Origin: a bacterium
GTDB lineage: Bacteria > Latescibacterota > UBA2968 > GCA-2709665
NCBI GenBank assembly: GCA_027619145.1
Contig: JAQCGA010000012.1
Coordinates: forward strand, 1-18,914
Reading direction: 5' to 3'
DNA length: 18,914 nucleotides
Shown: positions 1 to 7,061 of the stretch, piece by piece
Numbering within the stretch: the first letter of the stretch is position 1
Layout of the letters: each line of letters starts with the position of its first letter
Notes under the pieces: model-generated
What the model was told of the DNA's origin: nothing
Seen by the model: only the letters and a program-made list of their open reading frames with translations
Databases searched by the model: none
Position numbers and translations under genes: made by a program

Positions 1-422
1 TCCGCGGCTGCCAGCCGCCCCTTCCCAGCCCCCGCTCCACTCCCCCCGGCCACACAACGGCCCACTCCCCGTTTTGCGCGGAAGTATTCGTTGCAAGGTC
101 TCGTGTTCCAGGGCTTCCTGTTCTACTGTTTATTTGCTTTGATGTAATTCTATTTTTTCTTTTTTGGCCTTGCACACCCTGGCACCGCCGCGTGAAGCAC
201 CCCATCGCTTTCGGATAGGGCCTGTGCGGCTCTCGTGTACGCCCCTGGAGCACTGAACCGCCTTCGCCAGGATCTTCCACCGACCCAAATGTCAAGCTTC
301 CCGCAGGGGCGTTTTTCTTTGCATACTTTCTTTTTGCGAAAAAAGAAAGTATGCCGCCGGAGGCAATTAAAGAGAAAAGGCGAAAGAATACATTCAGACT
401 TTCCACAAAATACAAAAGAGGC
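1..422. other. Non-coding left-edge region
   Basis: No gene is supported here. The first 100 bases are C-rich. They include a plus frame open from the edge to a TAA at 142-144 and a minus frame open from an ATG at 205 to the edge. Neither has a ribosome binding site or a recognisable protein family. The only clear structure is the inverted repeat at 321-354. The region lies downstream of the leftward gene ending at 423. Confidence 0.5.
321..354. repeat. Perfect 15-bp inverted repeat (REP-like hairpin)
   Basis: The left arm GCATACTTTCTTTTT (321-335) and right arm AAAAAGAAAGTATGC (340-354) are exact reverse complements around a GCGA loop. The flanks, GGGGCGTTTTTCTTT before and CGCCGGAGG after, resemble the TACTTTCTTT...AAAGAAAGTA dispersed palindromes known from many bacterial genomes. 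It lies about 70 bases beyond the stop of the leftward dehydrogenase gene, so it could also end or protect that transcript. Neither side has the clean U-tract of a canonical intrinsic terminator. Confidence 0.75.
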
Positions 423-1415
423 TTATTCCCATTCAAACACAACCCCCAAAACATCCCTGGGATCATCCGCAAGCATTGTATAAATATCCTGGCATTGTTC
501 AGGTTTTGCCACGTGAGTGATGAGGTCTTCTACTGGAAGTTTGTTTTCTGCCATAAGGCGCAAAACAAGCCGCCGATCTCGAGGTTTGGACCAGCGGTAG
601 TAGATGTGGTCTTCGTTGGGCGTTCTGGGTTGCATTGCACCCAGGATGCTGACTTCCCGCAGGTGGACGTCTGCAAGGAAGTCCATTTCTATGGTTCCAC
701 GCGGAGAGCCCAGGGCTATGAGGCGGCCACCGGTGCAGGCGAGTTTGACGGCGGTGGGATAGACGGCGGGTTTGCCGGTGGCTTCCAGGATAACGTTGGC
801 ACCGTCTTCTTCGCAGTGTTCGCGTACAGCGGCAGAGAGATCTTCGATTTTTCGTGGGTTGAGACAGAGGTCGATGCCCCGGGCGCGAGCTTTGTCCAGG
901 CGGAACTTGTCCAGGTCGATGGCGATGATGGGCAGGCCACCGGAGAGTTGTGCGAGGGTAGCTGCAAGCTGGCCCACGAGTCCCAGGCCCATGACAACGA
1001 CGGATTCACCAAGTCCGATATGGGCCACACGAATACCGTGAATGGCAATGGCACCCATGACCATGAAGCCAGCGGATTTTGAGGAGAGACCGTCGGGGAT
1101 TTTTTGGTAAAAGGTGTTGGGGCCAAGGATGGCATGACTGGCGTGGTTGCTCTGACCGGCCACACGGTCTCCGGGGCGAATGTCCGTTACGTTTTTGCCC
1201 ACTTCCAGGACGGTGCCTGCGTTGCAGTATCCGGTGGGGTGTGGAAAGGTGGGTTTGCGTCCGGGTTCGCCGCCGCGTGTCCAGTTGTGAATTTCTGTAC
1301 CTACGCTGACGACGGTGTATTCATTTTGAACCAGGATGCTGTCGTCGGGTACTGGGCCGAGGTCGAAGGTTTCGACTTCGATGCGGCGGATGTCGGGACA
1401 GGTGAAGCGTTGCAT
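423..1415 (-). CDS. MDR-family alcohol dehydrogenase-like NAD(P) oxidoreductase lacking canonical zinc ligands
   Basis: This 330-residue protein belongs to the medium-chain dehydrogenase/reductase family. The N-terminal GroES-like part carries VSVGTE (residues 37-42). The Rossmann fold has the dinucleotide-binding glycines G143-L-G145-L-V-G148, with D167 at the end of the second strand, which favours NAD over NADP. The GHE motif and the usual catalytic Cys of zinc alcohol dehydrogenases are replaced (PHPTGYCNAG at 58-67), and the four-Cys structural zinc lobe is absent. It is therefore probably one of the zinc-poor MDR branches, such as the BchC-like or polyol-type enzymes. It is the last gene of the leftward cluster, 53 bases after the dipeptidase. 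The family is secure but the substrate is unknown. Confidence 0.85.
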   Translation of the reverse strand: MQRFTCPDIRRIEVETFDLGPVPDDSILVQNEYTVVSVGTEIHNWTRGGEPGRKPTFPHPTGYCNAGTVLEVGKNVTDIRPGDRVAGQSNHASHAILGPNTFYQKIPDGLSSKSAGFMVMGAIAIHGIRVAHIGLGESVVVMGLGLVGQLAATLAQLSGGLPIIAIDLDKFRLDKARARGIDLCLNPRKIEDLSAAVREHCEEDGANVILEATGKPAVYPTAVKLACTGGRLIALGSPRGTIEMDFLADVHLREVSILGAMQPRTPNEDHIYYRWSKPRDRRLVLRLMAENKLPVEDLITHVAKPEQCQDIYTMLADDPRDVLGVVFEWE

Positions 1416-1468
1416 GGGAGAGTCCAGGGGTTAGAGGTCAGGGGGCGAGAGTTGCGACCTGGGTCGTT

Positions 1469-2500
1469 TTACCGCTGGTCGATGGTTTGTTGTAAGATGC
1501 GCATGAAGTTGCCACCCCAGACTTTGGCGATGTCTTCTTCGGTGAATCCGTGGGTGAGCATGCTCTGTGTGATGAGGACGAGCTGGGAGACGTCTTCTAC
1601 GATGGGGGGGATGGAGCCCATGCCGTCGTAGTCTGAGCCGATGGCGATGTGGTCGATGCCTACGAGGTCGGCAACGTAGCGGATGTGATCTACAAGGCGA
1701 TCCACGGTGGGGGTTTGCGGGTCGATGAACATAGGAACGAAGGCAACACCTGCCACACCTCCGGCCTGGGCGAGGGCTTTGATCTGATCGTCGGTGAGGC
1801 AGCGCCAGTGATTGCAGAGGGCGAAGGCGGCGGTGTGGGTCATGACGGGGGGTAGGGAGGAGCGTTCCAGGACTTCGAAAAAGGCTTTGTCGTTGGTGTG
1901 CGAGAGGTCGGTGATGATGCCTCGTTCGTTGCTTTCGCGGAGGACTTCTTTTCCAAAGGCGGTGAGGCCGCCCGTATTAATGCTACACCTAACTTATCCA
2001 TCTCGGGTGCAGGGGCCGAAGGGGCTTTTGGTACTTTGGAGGTAAGAGGGGTCGTCTCCGCCTTCGCCGTGGGTGATGCCAATACACCGTACGCCGAGGC
2101 GGTCGTAGAGGCGCAGGATGTCGAGTTCACCTTCCAACCATCGGGCACCGCCTTCGATGGTCATGAGAATGCCGATGCGGTTGGTTTGTTTTGCGGTTTC
2201 AACGTCTTTGGAGTTGTGGACAAGGATGAGGTCGTCCGGGTGGTTTTCGATGGAGTTGAGGGTTTGTTCGATGGTGACACGCACGTTGGCGGTGGGGCCG
2301 TTGCCTACGATGAAGAATCCTGCGTTGAAGCCGCCTTCTTTCATGCGGGGGATGTCCATGTGGTATGCGGGATTGCGATTTTCCCAGGCGATGGGTTTTT
2401 CACCGCGATGGATGCGTTCAACCGGGGTGTCGTTGTGGCCGTCCAGGATGAGCATTTTTGCGTGGACTTCACGGGCTTGTTCGAGGGTGACTTTGGGCAT
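1469..2500 (-). pseudogene. Membrane dipeptidase-like peptidase M19, interrupted by an in-frame TAA
   Basis: This is a renal-dipeptidase-type zinc dipeptidase (M19) reading frame of 342 sense codons plus one internal stop. The ATG at 2500 is chosen because AAGGA lies 8 bases upstream and the M19 N-terminus starts there. Before the stop are the zinc motif H22-x-D24 (DGHNDTP), the bridging E116 (TIEGG) and GITHGEGGDD. After it, in the same frame, come LTAFGKEVLRES, DLSH (H201), THTAAFALCNHWR (around 221-233) and IGSDYDG near the C-terminus. Codon 169 is TAA (1994-1996). No base is gained or lost, so this is a point change such as CAA to TAA, not a frameshift. The C-terminal half is well conserved, so the lesion is recent or a base-call error. 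TAA is not a known recoding codon in bacteria. Confidence 0.8.
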
Positions 2501-2552
2501 GGAGGATATCCTTGAAGATGTGCGAGTAGAGGCGGATTGAAAGAAATCGGTG

Positions 2553-2594
2553 AATTGACAATTATCAATTATCAATTATCAACTGTCAATTGTT
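2553..2594. repeat. Six-unit heptamer tandem repeat (AATTATC type), copy 1
   Basis: Six consecutive 7-base units follow the consensus AATT(A/G)TC: aattgac, three exact aattatc, aactgtc and aattgtt. It lies in the 127-base gap between the M20 and M19 genes. A second six-unit array of the same heptamer is at 11947-11988. Such AT-rich heptamer arrays are dispersed intergenic repeats. No coding role is seen. Confidence 0.8.
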
Positions 2595-2627
2595 CGTGCC
2601 TGTTGCAGGCAGATTCGGTGGTCCAGG

Positions 2628-3950
2628 TTACGGAGGATCGATGGGTACTTTCTGGTTTTTGGGTACGAGGGGGTCGTAGGTGAAGCCTCTGGTGCGTTTT
2701 TTGAATTCGGCGCGAACTTTCTTTATGAGATTGGCGTTCTGGCAGAGATCGACTGCGGTTCCGGCAAAGATTTTTGCGGTTTGTAGCATGGCTTTTTCAG
2801 CGAAGGGGTAGGTGGCCTGAGCGGCCATGTCCCGATGGTGGCCCGGGGTGCCTCTGGCGTAGCAGACGACCTGGAAGCGACCCATGGGGGCCAGCCAGGA
2901 GACGCTGTCTTCGTCGGAAGAGCCCCGACCCTGGGTGCCGCTGCCTTTGGTGATGGAGGTGTCGAAGCCTTTTGTATAGCCGAGGTCGATGGCCCGTTTT
3001 TTGTCAGTTGCTGTGGGGTGGGGCGGGCCGAAGAGTTCGAGATTTTTGCGCGTGGCTTCACACATGGTGTCGTTGGGAAGGCGTGGGTAAATGGCGGTGA
3101 TGCGGTTCCATTTCATGGTGGTGTCGGTGGCTTTTGCGGCACCTTCGGCGCAGGCGGTGAGGCGATCTCGAATTTCGTCTACCTGGTCACGGTCTTTTCC
3201 GCGTACGAAGTACCAGATTTTTGCGTAGGCGGGTACAACATTGGGTGCGTCGCCGCCGTTTCGGATGACGGAGTGAATGCGCACGTTTTCGGGTACGTGT
3301 TCGCGCAGATAGTTGGCGGCGATGTCCATGAGCATGACGCCGTCTAAGGCACTGCGGCCCGTGTGGGCGCTGGCACCGTGTGCGGTGCGACCGAAGAATT
3401 CGTAGACGACGGAGTCGAGCGAGGAACCTCCGGCGTTGTTGACGCCCGAGGAGCCACCGGGATGCCAGGCGAGACAGGCGTCCAGGTCGCGGAAGGCCCC
3501 GTCTCGGGCCATGTAGACTTTTCCGGCCAGGGTTTCTTCGGCGGGGCATCCGTAATAGACGATTTTTCCTTTTGCGCGGGTTTCTTCCAGCAGGGTTTTG
3601 GCGGCGACCGCACCTACGGCCGGGGCAACGCCCAGGAGGTTGTGGCCTCAGCCATGGCCCCAGACTCCTTCTTTGGAGCCACAGTTGGGCAGGGCGTCGT
3701 ATTCGCCCAGCAGGCCAATCGCAGGTTTGCCTTTGCCCCAGGTGGCCCGGAAGGCGGTGGGGATTTTTTTGAATGGAAATTCAATGCGAAACCCGTGACT
3801 TTCCAGATAGCTTGCAATGGCCTGGGAAGATTTGGTTTCTCGAAAGGGACGTTCTGCCCAGCCGTGAATGCTCAGGGCCAGTTCTCGGGCGCGTTTGGAT
3901 TCGGTCTGTACAGCCCGGGTGATGCGGGTCTTCTTGGTGCTGGCATTCAT
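2628..3950 (-). CDS. M20-family amidohydrolase (AbgB/ACY1L2-like), candidate selenoprotein with TGA at the metal-ligand Cys
   Basis: This is a 440-residue M20 metallo-amidohydrolase if codon 101 (TGA, 3648-3650) is read through. The family cleaves N-acyl or amide bonds, as in p-aminobenzoyl-glutamate and amidohydrolase relatives, using two metals. The start at 3950 has AAGGAG 8 bases upstream. Visible motifs are GEYDALPN before the stop, GHG-TGA-GHN (98-104), GCPAEE with E138/E139, W162-H163-P-G, GRTAHGASAH (lid domain), GGDAPNVVPAYAKIWYFVRG, SSDEDSVSW and GTPGHH (H371). The metal ligands expected in the family are Cys, His, Glu, His, His. Only the Cys position is altered, and it is TGA. The same frame stays open for 147 residues before the conserved lid domain and to the normal C-terminus. 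Sec insertion fits best; a nonsense mutation or base error remains possible. IPMDH-like and M19 genes flank it on the same strand. Confidence 0.85.
3612..3640 (-). promoter_or_regulatory. SECIS-like hairpin just downstream of the in-frame TGA
   Basis: Number from the U of UGA as +1. A11-C-C-U14 pairs with A36-G-G-U39. C15-C16 pairs with G30-G31. U17 faces C29 unpaired. G18-G-G-C21 pairs with G25-C-C-C28, closing a G22-U23-U24 loop. Bases 32-35 bulge. A bacterial SECIS needs a stem-loop whose apical loop lies roughly 16 to 37 bases from UGA with a G at its start. In E. coli fdhF the key bases are an unpaired U17 and G23/U24 in the loop. The match in geometry is good, but the stem is short and the region is GC-rich, so chance pairing is possible. 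Confidence 0.45.
3648..3650 (-). other. In-frame TGA, candidate selenocysteine codon 101
   Basis: The minus-strand codons read GGC CAT GGC TGA GGC CAC AAC, giving G-H-G-stop-G-H-N. The M20 amidohydrolase motif at this place is GHGCGHN or HACGHD, whose Cys ligates the metals. TGA differs from either Cys codon (TGC, TGT) by one base. It is the only in-frame stop in an otherwise full-length, well-conserved gene. Confidence 0.6.
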
Positions 3951-4010
3951 AGGTTTGACTCCTTCTTATGGAATCTATATGACACGAACTTAAGACGTAG
4001 GCCGTTGTCC

Positions 4011-5099
4011 TCAGGCTTTTTCGATGGCTTCCACTACGGCGTCGCCCACGGCGGGTGTAGCGGCTTTTCCGCCCAGGTCTCCGGTGTGGTTGGCGGGGTC
4101 TGTGAGAGCGTGTGCAACGGCGGCGTCGATGGTTTTTGCGGCGGCGAGGGCGTCCGGGTCGTTGTGGCGTTCGCCGAGCCAGGTGAGCATCAGGCCGGCG
4201 GAGAGGATTTGCCCGACCGGGTTGGCAATGCCTTTACCGGCGATGTCCGGGGCGGTTCCGTGTGAGGGCTGGAAGACGCCCCAGCGGTCTCCTACGTCTG
4301 CCGAGGGGGCCATGCCCATGCCGCCAATGGTGGCTGCGGCCAGGTCCGAGACGATGTCGCCGAACATGTTTTCGGCCACAACGACGTCGTAGGTGTCCGG
4401 CCGGCGGAGCTGGTACACGGTGAAGGCGTCCACGTAGGCGTAGTCGCGGGCTGTGTCTGGATAGTCTTTTGCAATGCGGTCGTAGATTTGCCGGAAGAAG
4501 GCCATGCTTTTGAGGACGTTGGCTTTGTCCACGGAGGTGACGCGGCGGACGCCGTCACGCGGAGCCCCCTGGCGCTGGTTGGCAATTTCGAAGGCGGTGC
4601 GGACGATGCGTTCGGTGCCTTTGCGGGTGATGACCATGTTGTCCACGGCAACTTCGTCTCCCACACGGACGCCTGCGCCCCGGGAGGCGTAGAGGCCTTC
4701 GGTGTTTTCACGGACAATGACGTAGTCTATGGGTGGGTCTCCGGAGAGCAGGGGCGGTACACCGGGGTATTTTTTGATGGGGCGAATACCGGCGTAGAGG
4801 TCCAGGAGAAAACGAAGGGTGATCTGGGGTGCGATTTCGGTGCCGTCCGGGAAGCGAATTTCGGGATCGCCCGCAGAACCGAAGAGGATGGCGTCGGATG
4901 CTTTACAGGCAGCCAGGGTGGCGTCGGGCAGGTCGGTTCCAGTATCGGTATAACATTTTGCGCCAACGGGGTGTTCCTGGAAATTGAAGTTGAGGTTTGG
5001 ATAGACGGATTCGATTTCGTGCAGGACCTTGAGGGATTCGGCGACGACTTCAGGGCCTACGCCGTCTCCGGGGAGAACTGCGATGTTGTAAGATGGCAT
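4011..5099 (-). CDS. Beta-decarboxylating dehydrogenase (isopropylmalate/tartrate/isocitrate dehydrogenase family)
   Basis: This 362-residue, cytosolic, metal- and NAD(P)-dependent enzyme oxidises and decarboxylates a 2-hydroxy acid. Seen are GDGVGPEV (11-18), substrate arginines around R96, R106 and R130, RENTEGLYA (130-138), DKANVLK (D191, K192), the metal-binding D224, D248 and D252 (VDAF...GDIVSDLAA), and the cofactor segment HGTAPDIAGKGIANP (280-294). True LeuB normally has RE-L-T-G-G where this has RENTEG, which is the form of tartrate, homoisocitrate and isocitrate enzymes. It also sits among catabolic genes rather than leuC/leuD. A degradative dehydrogenase is therefore more likely than leucine synthesis. 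AAAGGA lies 5 bases before the ATG. The gap to the upstream acetyltransferase is only 10 bases. Confidence 0.9.
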   Translation of the reverse strand: MPSYNIAVLPGDGVGPEVVAESLKVLHEIESVYPNLNFNFQEHPVGAKCYTDTGTDLPDATLAACKASDAILFGSAGDPEIRFPDGTEIAPQITLRFLLDLYAGIRPIKKYPGVPPLLSGDPPIDYVIVRENTEGLYASRGAGVRVGDEVAVDNMVITRKGTERIVRTAFEIANQRQGAPRDGVRRVTSVDKANVLKSMAFFRQIYDRIAKDYPDTARDYAYVDAFTVYQLRRPDTYDVVVAENMFGDIVSDLAAATIGGMGMAPSADVGDRWGVFQPSHGTAPDIAGKGIANPVGQILSAGLMLTWLGERHNDPDALAAAKTIDAAVAHALTDPANHTGDLGGKAATPAVGDAVVEAIEKA

Positions 5100-5109
5100 G
5101 GGGTTCCTT

Positions 5110-5919
5110 TCAGGTTATTTGTTCGAAATAAATGGGAGGTTCAATAATACTTCTGGAGGCTTCTTTTCTTGTGTCTTCGCTGATCAGGAAGAGTGGGTCG
5201 CGTTCAACTTTTTCGAGTGCGAGGTTTACGATATCCCGCACTTTGAAGAGGCGCACGGTGCTTTCGCCAATTTTTTGGATTCGGACTTTGTTTTTGGCTT
5301 CCAGGATTTCTCCCAGCGGGAGAAAGGTGTTGCTGACGCCGGGATGTCTTTTGAGAAAGCGGTAGGTTTTGAAGGTGCGATGTTCTCCGTCAACGACAGT
5401 GCCCTGGTATTCGGTCCAGTAGCGATAGGGTACTTCCAGGCGTTCTTCGGCAACATGGATGTGGGTGCAGTTTTGATAGGTGACACCGATGAGCAATATC
5501 CATGCGTCGTGGTCGAACAGGCGCTGAAAGGTGCTGTGTTCGTCGAAGTCAGTTTCGTGGTCCCGGTCTGCGATGTCCTGCGCCAGAGCGCCCACGGCGG
5601 CAACGGGATGAACCGCGTGGGCACTGCGGTAGGCACCGGGCCAGGTGCGAACGGTTTCGGTGATGCGGCCCATGAGGGACGGGGTTTGATGGCGGTCCCA
5701 GACCTGGTTCGGGCCTTCGGCGAAGTAGCGGTTGAAGATGGGGACGGAGAGGGTTCCATCGGGACCCAGAACGTGAAGCAGGGATCGGACGACGGTTTCA
5801 GCACCACCTTCGACGTGACCGAATGCACTGAGTGAGGAGTGGACGAAGACGGTGTCTCTGGCGGAGAGTCCGAGGGTGTGGAAGCCGTGGACAAGATCGG
5901 TTTGTGTAAGGGTTGTCAT
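5110..5919 (-). CDS. AAC(3)-family N-acetyltransferase
   Basis: This 269-residue protein has the aminoglycoside N(3)-acetyltransferase fold, which moves an acetyl group from acetyl-CoA to an amine. Motifs are VHSSLSAFG (26-34), GGAETVV...LGPDGTLSVP (38-60), AHAVHPVAAVGA (100-111) and the catalytic-region GVTYQNCTHIHVAEE (145-159, with H153, H155 and E158). Length matches the family. The start ATG (5919) overlaps the stop of the amidohydrolase gene in an ATGA junction, so translation is probably coupled. Its place between an isoaspartyl-dipeptidase-like enzyme and a dehydrogenase suggests acetylation of a catabolic intermediate rather than antibiotic resistance. Many chromosomal members of this family have no known resistance role. 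Confidence 0.85.
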   Translation of the reverse strand: MTTLTQTDLVHGFHTLGLSARDTVFVHSSLSAFGHVEGGAETVVRSLLHVLGPDGTLSVPIFNRYFAEGPNQVWDRHQTPSLMGRITETVRTWPGAYRSAHAVHPVAAVGALAQDIADRDHETDFDEHSTFQRLFDHDAWILLIGVTYQNCTHIHVAEERLEVPYRYWTEYQGTVVDGEHRTFKTYRFLKRHPGVSNTFLPLGEILEAKNKVRIQKIGESTVRLFKVRDIVNLALEKVERDPLFLISEDTRKEASRSIIEPPIYFEQIT

Positions 5920-7061
5920 TCGAATTCACTTTTTGCAATGGGGTTTCCGTTTTCAACCATCAATCTCCCCCGGGACCAGACGCAGTCGATGGTGTTGGTT
6001 TCGGAGAGGAGGAGGAGGTCCGCGTCTGCGCCTTCGGCGATGCGGCCTTTTTTGGGGAGGCCAAGAAGGTCTGCGGGATGTTTTGTGGAGAAGGCGATGG
6101 CCTGGGGCCAGGTGAGGCCGCGTGTGGTGAGATCTGAGAGGGTTTTGAAAATGTTGTCCGGACCAGAGAGGTAGAGGCCGGTTCCGTTGGGACGGGGATA
6201 TGAGCCGCCGCTGTCGCTGGAGAGGGTGATGCGTTCGGGGGCGATTCCGGCTTCCAGGGCGGTGAGGATGGCGTCGGTCGGTTCCAGGGCGTTCGGGTAG
6301 CCCTGGTCTTTTCGGATCTGAGCGGTGATGTCGATGCTGCCGCCGGAACGGGCAAAGTGCAGGGTTTGCTGGAAGAGTTCGGGATTGCGGTTGACGTGGG
6401 TTGCCACGAAGCGGTCCGGGGGAAGGCCGGTTTGTTCGATGGTGGTGCGGAGCGATTTCAGTCCGTCCGGGTGGTCGCCTATATGGGCGTGGAGGACAGT
6501 GTGTTTTCCCGCAAGGCGGCCGCCGATGATGGCGGCGTGGGCCAGGTGGGCCAGATCGTGTGCAGAAAAGGGAGGTGCCGAGGGTTCGGAGAGGGCGACT
6601 TTGATGCCGAGGACGCGGTCGAGAAAGGTGACGTCGGCCTGGGGATCGCCGGTGAGAGTTGGGATGGGATTTTTCCAGCCGCCGGTGTAGATGTAGGCGC
6701 TGATGCCTTCTTCGGAAAGAGCGGCGGCGCGCATGAGGAGACCGGGAACGGAGCGGCTGAGGCTGTCTGTGCCCAGAGGGGAGACGACGGTGGTGATGCC
6801 GGTCCGGGTGATGCGGGAGAGCGGCAGATCCGGGGTGCGGCCAGCGGGTCCGCTGCTGGCACCCATGACGTGGATGTGGGCGTCGATGAGGCCGGGCAGG
6901 AGGGTGCGTCCGTTCGCGTTCAGGGTTTCGACGCTGGCAAATGGAGGTGGGGTGAGGTTGGAGCCGACGGCGACGATGCGGTCGTTCCAGCAGAGGAGGT
7001 CGGTTGCGCCATGAGGTTCCGGGGTGCAGAGGTCGGCATTCTGGATGTGAAGCCAGGTCAT
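5916..7061 (-). CDS. Isoaspartyl dipeptidase-like amidohydrolase (M38 family)
   Basis: This 381-residue TIM-barrel amidohydrolase is closest to IadA-type beta-aspartyl dipeptidases. Seen are the zinc ligands H62-x-H64 (DAHIH), the IadA-like stretches GRTPDLPLSRITRTGITTVV and LLMRAAALSEEGISAYIYTG, the lysine expected to be carboxylated (K154 in GIKVALSEP), H193 (HAHIGDHPDG), H222 (ATHVNRN) and the catalytic D283 (SSDSGGS). It ends with the usual amidohydrolase C-terminal beta domain (KGRIAEGADADLLLL). Isoaspartyl dipeptidases act on damaged or cyanophycin-derived peptides. Here the co-transcribed sulfatase, M20 and M19 enzymes suggest a broader scavenging role. It overlaps its neighbours by 4 bases at both ends (ATGA junctions). 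Confidence 0.88.
   Translation of the reverse strand: MTWLHIQNADLCTPEPHGATDLLCWNDRIVAVGSNLTPPPFASVETLNANGRTLLPGLIDAHIHVMGASSGPAGRTPDLPLSRITRTGITTVVSPLGTDSLSRSVPGLLMRAAALSEEGISAYIYTGGWKNPIPTLTGDPQADVTFLDRVLGIKVALSEPSAPPFSAHDLAHLAHAAIIGGRLAGKHTVLHAHIGDHPDGLKSLRTTIEQTGLPPDRFVATHVNRNPELFQQTLHFARSGGSIDITAQIRKDQGYPNALEPTDAILTALEAGIAPERITLSSDSGGSYPRPNGTGLYLSGPDNIFKTLSDLTTRGLTWPQAIAFSTKHPADLLGLPKKGRIAEGADADLLLLSETNTIDCVWSRGRLMVENGNPIAKSEFE

Noticed and set aside
1..205. Minus frame from ATG 205 to the window edge, and a plus frame from the edge to 144
   Set aside because: No Shine-Dalgarno, no recognisable protein, and C-rich low-complexity sequence. Not enough to call a partial gene.
1994..1996. 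Recoding of the TAA in the dipeptidase as a special amino acid
   Set aside because: TAA is not used for Sec (UGA) or Pyl (UAG), the position is not catalytic, and all other genes end at normal stops.
1840..2148. Frameshift explanation for the broken M19 dipeptidase
   Set aside because: Both conserved halves translate in the same frame around codon 169, so a point change to TAA explains it without any indel.
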